This document shows, piece after piece, positions 1 through 13,302 of a stretch of DNA of 64,000 nucleotides; positions within the stretch are counted from its first letter, which is position 1; every line of letters starts with the position of its first letter. The position numbers and the translations under genes were made by a program. Source of the stretch: Coriolopsis trogii (taxonomy: Eukaryota > Basidiomycota > Agaricomycetes > Polyporales > Polyporaceae); NCBI GenBank assembly GCA_020543525.1, contig JAHYIO010000004.1, positions 1,240,001 through 1,304,000 of the forward strand, read 5' to 3'. The notes under the pieces are model-generated. The model did not search any database. It was not told the DNA's origin and worked only from the letters and a program-made list of their open reading frames with translations.

Positions 1-837
1 ATGTCGAGGACGCAGCTGCCGCTTCCCCAGACTCAGCAGACGCTGCTGGGTGCGTATCACTACATGCTCACCCATCCACCTCCCGCGCGGCCGACATCTG
101 TCAATCCGGGACGGTACCGCGTCGCTCTCGCGCTCGTGAATCAGTCTGAGAAATACAATCGGTGGGATGCTCCTACGACACTGTACGGAAACACAGCGCC
201 GAATCCGCCACGCATGGCAGTGATGCCTCCCAGTTACGCTGTCGCGATTGGCAAGAACTCTGGCACTGCAAGTGGGACAGGGACGCCAGATGGGAAGGAG
301 AAAGAGGACGATAAGAAGCCACTGCCGGGTGCCTATCCACGGACTATCGCTCCCTCAGAAAGAGTGGTGCCGTCGCTGAGCAGACCGGGTTCGAGAATAC
401 CCAGGCTAGCAAAGGATGTCCTTCCGGTACGTGCTATCTGAGTCTTTTTCATGTTCGTTCGTTCACAGTTTGGCCAGACACCTGTGTATGCGCGGACAGT
501 ACGGGTCCCGCACCCTCCGGTACTCACGCGGGGCACCCAGAAGCTCACGTATGGCCCGGGAGTGAACGCGCCATGGAATTCGAGTCTATCGCCTACGCCC
601 GCCCCTGCCCCAGCTCAAGGCAAGGGCAAGGATGCGGCGCCGAACGGGGTGGCGAGTGGGAAGGAGGAGGAGAAGGAAGGTGCAAAGTTGCCCGACGCGC
701 GATTATACGCGACGTGGAACTATGAGACGAAACGGTTCGACGAGCCTCTACCGGCGAAGCGGCGCGTGGGGAGCATCGTGGTCCACCCTGGTGCGGTGTC
801 GATGGGAAGGGCCCGGAGCGAGAGCACAAACGCATGA
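1..837 (+). CDS. 3' part of an unrecognised protein gene
   Basis: Two exons, 1-426 and 469-837, are joined across a 42-base intron (GTACGT...CACAG) in phase 0 and give at least 264 residues ending in a TGA stop. The frame is open from the first base, which happens to be an ATG, so the true start may lie upstream. I do not recognise a domain. The protein is rich in proline, lysine and glutamate, with an acidic/basic stretch around residues 92-108 (KEKEDDKK) and a second one (GKEEEKEGAK) in the second exon, which looks like disordered sequence. The C-terminal part has an aromatic/basic segment (LYATWNYETKRFDEPLP). Intron size and codon use match the neighbouring genes, so I regard it as a real host gene. 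Function unknown. Confidence 0.6.
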
Positions 838-1472
838 GCGTTTACATCGATGGGATGGTGACGACGTGGTGCGGCGAGGGCGTGGGGTTGGTGTTGTTGG
901 ATGCGTCCCATGTCTGCGGATGCTCGATTGCCGGCATACTGGATGGATGGACTATGACGGACTTTTGGGTAGGCGTCCTTCCTCTGCGTGCGATGATATG
1001 GGCATGGGCTATGGGGTTGTTCCCTAGCGTTCTGCGCTCACAACGCGTCTCCAGCATAATCGTGTGCTTGTCGCGCAGAGGGGACGCAAGTGCAGTTGTG
1101 TATTTTTACGAGCTACTTATCGTGTTTGCGTTGTGCGAGAGAGCCGGTAATACAACTCAGAGTATACGCGGACGAGAATAGCGATAAGTTCATGGCAGGC
1201 GCCGAGGCGAGAGTGAGAGTGGCCAGTGCGGGCGGGGGCCTCGGGCTTGATGCCATGATGGATTGCCATGGCAGTCGCGGACAGAATGACAGTGCGCGCT
1301 CGCCCATTTATCGTCCTTGCCTCTTCCCGCCACTCGTCCTCGCTTGTTCTTTCCTTCAGCCTCCCACCTTCTCTTTCTCCAGCCTCCGGTAGGCTACTCT
1401 TGCGCCTTCAGCCCAGTCTACACACCGTCTCTCGCCTTCCTGCTTGCTTCGACCGTCAGACCGCTAGTCACG
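838..1472. other. Intergenic: 3' flank of first gene, promoter of next
   Basis: No supported gene. A 115-residue frame at 834-1181 lacks recognisable sequence and introns and probably represents 3' UTR. The last 150 bases are pyrimidine-rich (TCCTTCAGCCTCCC, CTCTTTCTCC), as is common upstream of fungal start codons. Confidence 0.5.
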
Positions 1473-2266
1473 ATGCGCTCCACGCTCTCCTTCCTCTTCG
1501 TCGCCTTCTTTGCTCTCCTTGCTGGCAAAGGTCTGTCTTGCCTGTGGACTGTCTCCGCTTCGAGGCGTAGGGCTTGAAGAACTCATCTAGATATTGCTTG
1601 TATAGTCGCTGCTCTCGATATTACCATCGGCGACCGAAACATCTCAGCCCCCGCCCTGGTTGGCCCGACCGACCCCGCTCGCGCCGAGGTGCGTTTCCTT
1701 TTCGTGCTTCTTGTCTCCCCTTGGTCATGACCGCAAACTCGGATTTGAACAGTGTAACGCTGAATGCCAGCCCGCCGTTGATGCCGTCAACGTACGTATA
1801 TCTGCACCGCACCCTGCATGCATATATCTGACCTAGAACCCACCCTTTTCGTCGCATTCAGGCATGTGCACAGGACGACAAATGCATCTGCACGAAGGCC
1901 ACAGCGGCACCCATCCTCGCATGTTACCAATGCATGTTTGAGAAGCTCATCGCCGAGTTCAGGGTGCCCGACGACTCTATCGCCGGCCAGACCAGTGCCC
2001 TTTCTGGTGCGTTCCTGCTCCATCTCCCTGCCACCTTTGATCCATCTCTATTCTCTCTATTCACGTGCTTTGCAGCATACGTCACCGCCTGCGGCCCATT
2101 CGCATCGTCAAACGAAACCGTTACTACCAACGACATCAAGCTTGCTTCCCCTCCAAACTGGGACGGTCCCTTTGGTCAGGGACTCGATGTCGGCGGCACG
2201 GTCGTCACTGTGATTGCGGCCACCATTCTTGGCTCTGGCCTCATCGGCATCCTCTGCACGATGTGA
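1473..2266 (+). CDS. Small cysteine-rich secreted protein, probably GPI-anchored
   Basis: Five exons (1473-1530, 1606-1688, 1753-1791, 1862-2006, 2076-2266) join in frame to 171 residues. The start gives a classic signal peptide (MRSTLSFLFVAFFALLAG). The mature part carries a cysteine pattern C-x3-C, then C-x5-C-x-C and C-x2-C, and one more cysteine (TACGPF). Possible N-glycosylation sites are NIS and NET. The C terminus is a hydrophobic run (TVVTVIAATILGSGLIGILC) with only two residues after it, as in a GPI-anchor signal, although a single membrane anchor cannot be excluded. Length and layout resemble the small extracellular GPI proteins of agaricomycetes. Function is not known; a wall or membrane surface role is inferred from the targeting signals only. 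Confidence 0.8.
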
Positions 2267-2805
2267 TGCACTCAGACATCGTCCAAGATTGATGGAAGGT
2301 TTCGCTCTCTCTGGGCTGCGGCGCGTTCACAAGAGTGATATTTACGTCCCTTTGCTAGGCGGTAGGAAGGAGCTGGATGTTGGCGGTGGATGATTGCTTT
2401 CCGAATGATAGCGCTTTCTTGCTTTCTGCAAATAACCTTGCCGAGCACGACTGCCTGTGACGGCAAGGCGATGAGACCGGGGGAAGAATCGGACAGATAT
2501 TGATGACACAATGATGTCAAGGTGATCCTGGTAGGATGGACCATGCCGCAATCCATTGTATGACACAGGGGTGTGAGGAGATACATGGGCGCGCTGACGA
2601 CGGAGGTGGTGGGTACATGCACAGTGACACAGATGGGGAGAGTACTGCTACGAGACATTGATGCTTAACAACACAAAGGTGAGCGTGTAGAAGGTGCAAA
2701 CACAACAACAGCAAAAGACCGAAGAGGAACGACGTCTGTGCGTGGAGAATCGTCAATGCCGAGTTGGATAAGTCGACCAACCGACTCACAAATGGGAGGG
2801 AACGT
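2267..2805. other. Convergent intergenic region
   Basis: Shared 3' flank of the GPI-type gene (+) and eIF5A (-). The open frames on both strands here lack introns and recognisable sequence, so I see no gene. Confidence 0.6.
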
Positions 2806-3635
2806 TTAAGAACCCTTAGGGGCCTCCTTGTAGGAGATCGCCTGCTCTTCGCCCATAGCAGAGACGATGGTGACAAGGAGATCCTTGCCTTCATCAAACT
2901 CAGCCTGGATCTGCTTGCCGAGGTCACCCTCAGGAAGCTTGACGTCGTCTTTGGCGGTACCGTCCTGGGTCATGAGGTTGAGGAAACCGTCGTCAATGTT
3001 GACCTAGGGTCGGGAGCGGGGAGAGATGAGCGTGAGAAGGATATACGCAGGCAGAGAAGCGTATGAGGTGAGATGTACTTACGAGCTGGTATTCATTACG
3101 AGTGACGTTAGGGACATCCATGTTGTGGGTGGAGGGACAGATATCCTCCTGTAAAAGGAATTGCTTGTATGAACAAATGTTTCTCGCCTTGCGCGCTACT
3201 GAGCTGTATACGCACCAGCTTTTTGCCCGTGAAGATCTGGATTCGAAGATCAGCGAATATGTCGAAACCACAGATGAAGAGTGTGCTCACATCGATGGCG
3301 ACCAAGTGAACCTTGGCGTGACCGTGCTTGCCAGTCTTGGAGGTGGACATGTCGACGATCTTGCAGGGACGACCTGTAAGACGAAAATGCCGCAGCACGC
3401 GTAAGCAGCCGTTTTGCAGCTGATGCAACAGGGTACCGCACCCTTGATGACGACGTGACCGTTCTTGCGGAGAGCCGAGCATTGCATGGGGAAGGTGGCC
3501 GAAGCCCCAGCGCTGGCCTGGAGAACATGGAAAAGACATGAGTTAGTTGTATATCCAAAATCTTGCCGAGATGTGAATGGAAATAGCGCGACGCACCTGC
3601 TCGAAGTTGTGGTTGTGCTGCTCGTCGTCAGACAT
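2806..3635 (-). CDS. Translation factor eIF5A
   Basis: Six exons on the minus strand (3635-3597, 3517-3442, 3373-3291, 3236-3216, 3148-3083, 3003-2806) give 160 residues, the usual length of fungal eIF5A. The protein begins [11 protein letters not shown] and contains the invariant hypusine loop [12 protein letters not shown], in which the lysine of TGK is converted to hypusine by deoxyhypusine synthase and hydroxylase. Further signatures are [31 protein letters not shown] and the C-terminal OB-fold segment ending [15 protein letters not shown]. eIF5A binds the ribosomal E site and relieves stalling on polyproline and other difficult stretches, and assists termination. One exon is only 21 bases (IFTGKKL). 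The gene is head-to-head with the LIM-domain gene over 332 bases. Confidence 0.97.
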
Positions 3636-3967
3636 GGTGATGGGTCGTGTGTGGGTGGTAGGGAAGAGAAGGAGAGAGGAAGAGAGAGGAAGGAGGCAAG
3701 GTCTAGATGGAACGCAAGAGAGAGAGATGAGGCGCAGATGTAAAATCCCAGCTCAATCAATTTTCCATCTCCGATTAATCAGCCGTGCGACACTTATCCG
3801 GGCATCCCCGACTCCGGCCCGTCCTCGGTCTCCAAGCCGGCCGGGAGACGCCGGTTGTATGTCATGGTCCAGAGGCGCTGGGTAGCTGTACTTGGTAGCT
3901 GTCGTCCTGTGCACTTGCCGAATACGCGCGCCCTCATCCTCACTCCTGCTCTCATCCACCGCACGCC
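3636..3967. promoter_or_regulatory. Bidirectional promoter, eIF5A / LIM protein
   Basis: These 332 bases separate the start codons of two divergent genes. The eIF5A side has a long polypurine run on the plus strand (about 3660-3730), which reads as a CT-rich leader for eIF5A. No TATA box is obvious. Confidence 0.55.
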
Positions 3968-5426
3968 ATGCATCCCTTCGGAGGTACCCCCAAGTGTCCA
4001 CGCTGCTCTACAGCAGTCTATGCAGCAGAACAGGTGCGCATCCTATCTGATCATCACTCAAGCACACTCTCACAGCTAGCGGTGGCTCGGTTAGATTATG
4101 GGCCCCGGACGCAAGGTACGCTTCATTCTTCCCTTCTTACTACCTCTTCTCACCCTATCCTAGTTGTATCACAAGGCATGCGTGTCCTTGGCATTCCTAC
4201 TCTTTCCTCTACTGAACTCCCACAATGTCAGTATTGCCTCAAATGCACCTCCTGCAACAAGCGTCTCGATTCGTTCTCTCTGGTCGAGCATGATGAACAG
4301 GTGCGTCTTCCTCTGGTTTCGCGTCTTATCGTGTCCTCCGTTACGAATGCCAACGCCTCTCCCAGCCGTACTGGTATGCATCTCGCGCCCTCTACGCAAT
4401 ACTCTCTCCTGAAATGCTTCTGGAACCTCTCTAGCAAGCTATGTCACGTTAAGCTCTTTGGAACGAAGGACCTTCGCCACGGCAACCTATACCAACCCTC
4501 AGATCCCACCCCTCGTGCACGCACTCTCAGCTCAGGTTCCAACCGGACTACCTCTCCACCCCCTGTGTCTTCTCGCGGTACAGATGGCATCGCACAGCCC
4601 ACACCACTTAGACGGCACCAGACCGGAAACGCGGCGATAGAGAGCACAATATCAAATGCCGCGTCCCTTCCACCCATGCCCAACCATCTCCTCAGGCCGA
4701 ATCGGACACTCTCGCCCTCCAGGGGCGCGGGCTCCAGCGCGCTCACGCTCAAAGCGCTCGACGACCTCATGGAGGACTTTGATAACCTAGAGATCGTGAC
4801 CCCCGTGCATGCGAACGACGAGACGACTGAGAGCAAGTCTGTCGGGGCCGCCGAGCCTCGCGCAAGTGCGCCACGCGCCGCCTCTCCTCCCGCGGTCACT
4901 GCCACAACGAACGGCTCCCGCCACACAATTTCTATGCCCCTGGGCCCGTCCATGACGGGCACCCGGTACGGCGCCGCGTTCGACAAGTCCGCCCCTCCGG
5001 CGCAGGCGCCGCTCGTCCCGGCGATGACAGGTCGCCAGTGGGGTGGCGGGTTGGGGGCGACGCCCAAGTGTCCAAAGTGCGGCAAGTCAGTGTACTTTGC
5101 AGAGCAGGTCAAGGCGGTCGGCAAGACGTGGCACAAATGGTGCCTGCGCTGCGCGGGCTGCCAGAAGACGCTCGACACGGGTAGGCTCGTGGACAAGGAG
5201 GGGGACCCGTTCTGTTACACTTGCTATGGCAAGGTGCGTGCGATATCGTTTGATGACGTTGTTCCATAGGGTGCTGACACGTTTTGGTGATGAATGACAG
5301 AACTTTGGGCCGGCGGGGAGCGGGTACGCGCTGCTCGGCAAGGCGGGTGGTTAAGACCTCATACGCGGCCGGAGCTCTGTTTGTTCATGATGACCGTTAC
5401 GTGTTTAATTGCTCTTATGTTATGAC
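3968..5426 (+). CDS. Two-LIM-domain zinc-binding protein
   Basis: Reconstructed exons: 3968-4033, 4095-4115, 4164-4175, 4232-4300, 4366-4373, 4435-5233, and 5301 to about 5426, giving about 366 residues. The first LIM domain reads CPRC, then HKYCLKCTSC, then PYCKLCHVKLFG; the second, near the C terminus, reads CPKCGKSVYFAEQ, HKWCLRCAGC, FCYTCYGKNFGP. Together they have the spacing of cysteine-rich-protein (CRP) type LIM domains, which bind zinc and mediate protein contacts, often with actin structures or in the nucleus. A Ser/Pro-rich linker of about 200 residues separates them. The first domain is assembled from very short exons (21, 12 and 8 bases), and the intron after the 12-base exon appears to use a GC donor (AAG|GCATGC). 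The C-terminal end is uncertain: with the acceptor at 5300 the frame passes a TAA one base out of phase and runs to about 5426. Confidence 0.85.
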
Positions 5427-5557
5427 TATTTCACGACCATGATATGTATCATACTGTCTATCTATCATCTTGACTGGTGTTACACATACTGTGGCTGTGA
5501 CTGGTCCGCTATTACCGGCACGCTGATAGGCTAATCCATAAGGTCACACGCAGGGGG

Positions 5558-6892
5558 TCAGGCGTAAATGACGAGCTGGCTGTCTGCGACACGCCATTCC
5601 GCTCGCGCTCCATCGACGTCCAACGGGCGTTCGCGTTTCAGCATTAGGGCCTGTCTCGCACTCTCGTCGCTGCTAGAGAAGAGTGCCTGGATGTCCTTGT
5701 CGGACTTGGACAGGTCCAAGTCCAAGCCGTAAAGTGTGGTGGCAGTGAAGATGAGACGGCGGGGTTCGACGTCTAAAGTGGCACTCGGGATGTCGGAGCG
5801 GGTCTACGGAGATGGAATCCGATCAGCGAGTGGTACGGGAAGGGGGACAGCCAGATGAGATTCGAAGTTGTAGCCGACAGCATGGAAAAGAGTCGCACAG
5901 TGACAGAAGCAGAGCCAGGACAGGCGTAGGTCAACACGAGGGAGAGCCGTCAGTGAGAGGTGAGCGGGTGAGCGACAGAAAGGGGCAGGAGAGAAGAGAC
6001 GCACGAGTTTTGGGGTGGACAAGACGATACGCAGGCGGCCGTCATCGGTGCGGGACCAGCTCAAGGCTGGGACCCGCGACGAGGGCAGTGTGGCCGTGGG
6101 AGAGGTCGGGGGCGAAGCAGGCGATACGGTGTTCTTCAAGATGCCCTTTGGTGGGGCTGTCGCAGAGAGTTCTTGGATGAGCGGTTTGTGAGAAGGTGTA
6201 GAGGCAGACGTGGGTTCGGTGCGGGACGTGGGAGGGGGCGCATAGAGGGAGGTGGGGATGAGAACGGAGCGTGGCTTCAGTTTCCCCTTGGAGAGGATGT
6301 TGGGAGTCCCGATCTGACGGGAGAGGAGGAGATTGTATTGCGATTCAATGCGTTGGAAGGCGAGCTCTGTAGAGACCGAAGGTAAGACGTAAGGGGGTTG
6401 GATAATCAGAATGGATGGGAAGCGGATGTGCGGATGGAGAGGAGCAGACGAGATGATGAAGGGAGGCTGTGGGGACGTACCGATGAGAAACGTCTTGAAC
6501 TCTGCGGAGCGTAGGGCGCGAGGCTTGAGAGAGGTGTTGAAGATGGCGTCGAAGACGACCGAGGGTTTTCCGGCTGTTCAACAGTCATTGAGCCGGAAAG
6601 ACCGGTGAGGAGAGAGAGACGGACCCTTGTCTGTGTCGGAGCGAGGATCGGGGATTATGACAGGGACGAACCAGTCGGGAGGTTGTTCTGGTGCGTTGTT
6701 TGAGATGGCACGTTCGATGGCTGCATCGCTTCCGTCCGGGGGAGGGGGCACATTGGCATCCCACGCGACATTGACGAAGACCTTGATGCCGGTGGGGATG
6801 GAGATGCTGGCGGTGGAGACGGGGTTGAGAGCGGTGGACTTGATGCAGAAGCCTGGGGAGGGCGCGAGGGAGACGGTCGTGGTCGAGCTCAT
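5558..6892 (-). CDS. PIH1 domain protein (R2TP/HSP90 cochaperone subunit)
   Basis: Four exons on the minus strand (6892-6625, 6573-6481, 6366-6005, 5803-5558) give 322 residues. The PIH1 domain fills the N-terminal half: GIKVFVNVAWDANVPPPPDG, then DWFVPVIIPDPRSDTDKAG, then KPSVVFDAIFNTSLKP followed by RSAEFKTFLI. The C-terminal 80 residues, after a Ser/Pro/Thr linker, look like a CS-type beta domain (STPKLTRSDIPSATLDVEPR). Fungal Pih1/Nop17 and animal PIH1D1 are subunits of the R2TP complex with Rvb1, Rvb2 and Tah1; they link HSP90 to the assembly of snoRNPs, RNA polymerase II and PIKK kinases. The gene is convergent with the LIM gene and divergent from DAHP synthase. The start is fixed by the only upstream ATG before the domain. 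Confidence 0.92.
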
Positions 6893-7248
6893 CGAGTCGG
6901 CGGATGCTTGGTGTGCAGGCTCAGCAGGCGGAGACGATCGACTCGGTGGCTGTGCGGGGAGGGAGGGCTGGGAAAGGCGAGCACACGTTTGAGCTCAGAG
7001 TGTCTGTCCGAGTCCGAGTCAGTGCCGACGCCTTGGCTTGCCATCTCATCCAGCCCAACGCTCCTCTCCGTCTCGACTGCCACGTCCTGTCCATCCCACT
7101 CTTCTGTCTCTCGGATCCAGTATGGACAGCGCACATATAACTCCCTCGGCTAGGTCCCCCTTCAGATTCCGTAAATCCGCCTGCTCTCTGCCTCTCCTGA
7201 CGCACACTGACTCATACTCTTCTTCTCTACCCATCTGCCTGCCTCGCC
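6893..7248. promoter_or_regulatory. Bidirectional promoter, PIH1 protein / DAHP synthase
   Basis: These 356 bases lie between two divergent start codons. A TATA-like stretch (ACATATAA) lies at about 7133-7140, roughly 110 bases before the DAHP synthase start, followed by CT-rich leader sequence. I see no motif that I can assign confidently to amino-acid control. Confidence 0.5.
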
Positions 7249-8840
<1,592 letters not shown>

Positions 8841-9855
8841 GGAACACCGCACCCACATCGGAAACCGTCGCACCAGTTTTCAATAATCCATGTGTAGCCG
8901 TAGCGTGTGTACGATGGGCCGGTGCTGCATGTATTTCACCACTCGTGCTTCTTGCTTTGCTTTGCATTTCTTGTAGACTTAGGATCCGAGATCACATCTC
9001 ACGACAATACACAAACTCTCTCTTCTCGTCCGGCGCGTGCCAGTGCTTGGGGAAGGCGATCTGGATCCTCGGCCTCCTCAGATTCTCTCCACGCTCCCGC
9101 CGCCGCCTCAAAAGTCTGTTTTTGATCACTCCATCGCCCGATCCATGCTTCCAGCGCATGAACAGTTTACGCCCCCCATTTTTCACCCACGCCGTACAAA
9201 GGCGGTTCTCGGCCATGGACCAGGCACCGTCCCTTTGTCCGCCGCGACTCTCGAGAAGAACGAGTGTTCTTTTGTATTGACATCCTCATCCAGACGAGGC
9301 AGGCCGTACTACAGTACTGGTGTACACTATGTACATGTGCAACGATTCAGGACCCTACTGTAGATACGTGTAGCATATGGCATACATGTCCATCCGTTCA
9401 TACATCACGACCGTCCGCCCGGCGGTACTCGGGCCCATTTTTCCCCTTCCTTTGCCTCCACGTCTAGCACGCGCAGATTTTCGTGGACGTCTAGGTCTAT
9501 CTGTAAACTGTCCATAACAATAGCGATACTTGTGGATACCAAAATTGGGAGATGGGCAATAGGCGGCGGACCATGGGGTGCGTCCAGGGCAGGGAAGATG
9601 AGAGGTGCAAATCACAGCAACAAGAGAGATCGTTGGTAGATACAGCAGCGGGGGTCTTCCAGACGTTCCAATGTCTGGCGGCAGAGCGCCGGGTCAGAAT
9701 TTACTGAATACATTACGCTATCGGTTTTTTTCTTTCTTCCTTTCCTTGCTACACTGCACACGCGTGCAAGTCAGCTTCCGTTTGGGCAGACGGCAACGAC
9801 ACGCCGCTTACCGTTCCAAAATAGTGAATGATACTGTACGAAGCATAACAGAACA
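8841..9855. other. Intergenic region between convergent genes
   Basis: About 1 kb between the 3' ends of DAHP synthase (+) and the zinc-finger gene (-). Open frames here are short, without introns that extend them and without recognisable domains. I see no gene. Confidence 0.55.
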
Positions 9856-12454
9856 TCAATGGTGGTACCGGGCTTGCCAGAAGCCGTCGTTACTTTTCGG
9901 TGTCGTGCCGCTGTCGAATGTGGCACTTGCGTCGACTGTGGTTGGCACAGTGGCCGACCGTGGAGAGGGTACCGCCTTGGCGAACGCCGTCGTGGGCGAC
10001 GTCCGAGTCGACGACGTCGAGGACAGCGTCCGTGTCTCTTCCCCATCGAGCTTCCAGATCGACGACCCGCTCGAACGGCCGATCGACCCGAACGACGAGT
10101 TGCTGCTCTTCCGGGTGCAGACGCCAGAGCTCGACGCCTGGCCATCGCCCTCGCCGCGGTTGGAGCCAGGCAGGTGCGAAGTATCCGTCGTCGTCATCGT
10201 CGCCATGCGGCCCAAGACGTAGTGCATGTCCTCGGACGAGCCGTCGAACGAGAGCTCGGCAGAAGACGAAGACGTGGGTGACGGAGACTGGGCCGGCGAG
10301 TGCACGATTTCCTTCAGGAAGGAGGGCAGGAGCCGCGACTCCTGCGGGCTCGAAGAGAACATCATCGGGTACACTTGGCCCGCGTGGTCGTGCACACGCC
10401 CGTGTCCGGACGTCTGGTATATGGGTGACATCACCTTCTCCTGCTCGGAGAGAGTGCGCGTCGGGAGCAGAGGTGACGGGCTCACGCCCCGTCGGAGGGT
10501 CGGGTTGGGGCCGTCGGAGAACCGCATCTGATACGGAGGGGCGCTCGACGGAGGGGGCTGGCGAGCCATCCGGTCGTGAGATGACAACGGTTGGTTCGGG
10601 ACCCCGTTCAGGTCGAGGGCGTTGAACTGGGTCGCCAGCACATTCGCGAGAAGGGCGATGCGTTCCGCTTGCACCTGTCCAGAGATGGAGTCCCCATTCC
10701 CTTCCGCATCTGCGTGGAGATCAAAGGCAGACATAGTCAGACAGAAGCCGAGAGACGATCGCGGCGGAGAAAGCGAAGCACGCACAAGGGTAGCATGTCT
10801 GGCAAACTTTGCGACGGCGCCAGTTGTGATAGTTGCATTTCCCGCAAAGCCAATCACCGGGCTGCTTCTCGGCCACGCCCTTGTTCCCGGTGTTGATGAT
10901 GGGCGGGAACTGGGAACGTTAGTGTGAGTGAGTCATTTGACGGCATACGCATAGCAGTCATGAGCGGAGAGAACGAGACATACAGTCATGAGGGCAGAAT
11001 CGATGGGACGGATTTGGCAGGGTTCGGGAAGCGGCTCGTTATCCGGCCAATACATGACGCATGGTGAGAGAGGATCGCGGGATATGTTACGGACTCGTCC
11101 GCCCACGCTCAGCGCGCGTCCGGAAGGAGTGAGCGGCGGGTACTGAGGAGGCGGAGCCTTGCTGGGCATCTGGGCGTGGGCGGCCGCGAGCGCGCTTGAC
11201 GCAGTATTATTAGGAAACCCAGATGTGGTCACTGAAGGCGGCGGCGTGCGGGAGGCAGTCTGAGGGTTGTTGAACCGACCGGTGAAACGGGGAGAGGGGT
11301 GGACAAGAGGGAAAGAAGGCGACGTCGGGCTCTCGGCAGAGAGAGGGATTGGATTGCCTCCGCGAGGGCGACCGCACACGATGCATGTGGCATTGCGCCT
11401 GTGGTCATGGTGCGATTAGTGGATGTTAGCGGCAGTAGACGATCGAGACGTACTGGAAGTTATGGGCGCTGCAGTTGGGGCCGCTGCACCTAGCTTGGAT
11501 GTGAGCATGATCATGATGTACGGAGAGAAGACGACTTACATCCAATCGCCGGCGCGGAAGCTAGTCTTGGGATTGGGCGGGTTGCTGGAGATGAGGAACG
11601 GTGGAAATGGGAGCGAGAGGTCTTCGCCGTGAGCGCTGCCATGGGCGGGATGTCCGGGAAAGCGCGCAGGAGTCGGATAGTGTTGAGGGATCATGTCATC
11701 CGAGCGTGGCGGAGCGATTGGCAGTGTGTGGACGCGGCGTAGCAGGGAATCACGAGCCTATGTGTGCTGATTAGCGGCGAGCATCAATGGATATCGGGAA
11801 ATCTTGCGTACTGATGAGGGTGGAAACACGCGAGTCGATGAGTTGATGGGCGCGAGGTCGGATTCGAGAGCGGGTTGAACGGCGAAGATTTCGCAAGAGA
11901 GGGAGAGGGCAACGCGCGCCTGAGAAGGAGACGCGTGAGTGGCTGAAAGACAGAATGAAAAACAAGGTTTGGGCGTACGTGTTGGGGGGAGGAGAAGCCA
12001 GCCCAGATGGGGGTGGTAGGCGAGTCCGGGAGATGAGGATGGGGGAAGAGGCGAGTGGGAGGCGAGAGGTTTATCTGTGGGATGGATTTGTGAGAACGAG
12101 TAATCGGGGCAAGTGGAAGACTGGCTGTTACCTGTGCGGCCGCGTGCGAGAACAAGGACCAGAGAAGATGAGGCGGGGTGGAACGGAGATTAATGAGCTG
12201 AGGGAGAGAAGGGGAAGGTTAAAGACGTCAGCGGCGAAGACGGAGGCAGTATACCGTACGCGAACAATCCTCGACCGTCCCTCTAAATTTTCGCGCAAAG
12301 CCGGACTCGGAGACCCGGGCAGGGAGAGCCCGTTCCGGGATTCGTTCGGGCGGTCGGCCGCGACGAGCGAGGGTTGTTGTGGGTGTGCATGTGCGCGCTG
12401 AGGACCATCTCGGACGGCGGGGCCGGGGCCGGGGTAGTGGAAGACGTTTGCCAT
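9856..12454 (-). CDS. RanBP2-type zinc-finger protein, probable RNA binder
   Basis: Nine exons on the minus strand (12454-12260, 12197-12132, 12074-11979, 11919-11812, 11757-11540, 11489-11454, 11398-10984, 10909-10786, 10709-9856) join in frame to 703 residues. Two RanBP2/Ran-binding type zinc fingers (W-x-C-x2-4-C-x3-N-x6-C-x2-C) are visible. The first is split over three exons: AGDWMCSGPNCSAHNFQ, then RNATCIVCG. The second reads GDWLCGKCNYHNWRRRKVCQTC. Such fingers bind single-stranded RNA with a GGU core in ZRANB2 and related proteins, or ubiquitin in others; the Asn and paired basic residues favour RNA. The N-terminal third contains an unassigned segment (HLLWSLFSHAAAQ, PIWAGFSSP), and the last 280 residues are Ser/Thr/Pro-rich and probably disordered. 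The fingers are about 140 residues apart. A longer N terminus from upstream exons is possible. Confidence 0.85.
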
Positions 12455-13302
12455 GATGTGAGGGTAGAATGGAGGAGGCGAGGGCGGGGAAGGACGGGAA
12501 AGGGCAAGGGAGGGGCTGGGCTGTTTAATGGAGCATAGAGTACTGGCGAGAGGAAGATGGACGGGGGAGGAGAGGAGAGGAGGGGAGAGGAGAGAAGAGT
12601 TAAGTACACTCGGAGTGGATCGTGCTCGCTGATTTCCAAACCCGACGAGGCCAAAATTTGTCCGATAGGGGAAGCCCGTATGCCCAGCAGCGAGTGCTCG
12701 TCATCATCGACTTTGCGGTGCTCGTTGCCATTGGCCATGGACGCGACTCCTGAAGTGACCGGCAGATCAGTGGCAGACGTGCCCCGCATCTGTCGCGGCC
12801 AGCCAGGACGTCCCCCTCTTCCGCCTCATCCATCGGTCCACGTTCTCCCCGGTCCCCGACCTCTCGCCCGCCCCTTTCCGCGTATGGCAATGCCAATAGC
12901 CCACACGCATCGCCCTATCGCTCCCCCGACTCACGGCCGATCGTGCGCGCCTCCTCCAGTCCGCATTCTATCGGACCAATCCGGAAAACGTCTAACCATG
13001 CGTCTAGACAGCGTCGACGCCATAGGCAACAGCTCGATACGTATCATAACATGGACAACGGATGATAGCAGAGAATGCGCGTGTGCAGTGGTAGTGAATA
13101 GCAATGTACGGTGCGTGTGCGGTAAATGATATGCTGGCGAGGACATGGGGATATGTGCGAGATGCCAATGCGAGATGGAGACACATCTAATGCGCGGAGC
13201 TAAGCGAATACGAGTGGAAGGAGGAGTAACGTAACCAAAACGAGCGACACATGCATGTAAGTAGACCAACACAACTCCGCCATTTGTGGAAACATCGCAA
13301 GG
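12455..13302. other. Intergenic; possible extra 5' exon at 12,600-12,789 (-)
   Basis: The region separates the zinc-finger gene start from the 3' end of the SPIN90 gene. A minus-strand frame beginning near 12789 reads HSLLGIRASPIGQILASSGL and looks more protein-like than random frames, but I cannot find a convincing splice that joins it to the zinc-finger gene. The plus strand at about 12555-12600 is a GGAGAGGAG purine run. Confidence 0.35.

Noticed and set aside
834..1181. 115-residue plus-strand frame after the first gene
   Set aside because: It has no recognisable sequence and lies directly 3' of a stop codon; most likely UTR.
10226..10625. Several long plus-strand frames
   Set aside because: These are antisense to the last exon of the zinc-finger gene and reflect its high GC content.
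12557..13129. 190-residue plus-strand frame
   Set aside because: It starts in a GGAGAGGAG run, has no recognisable motif and overlaps the promoter side of the zinc-finger gene.
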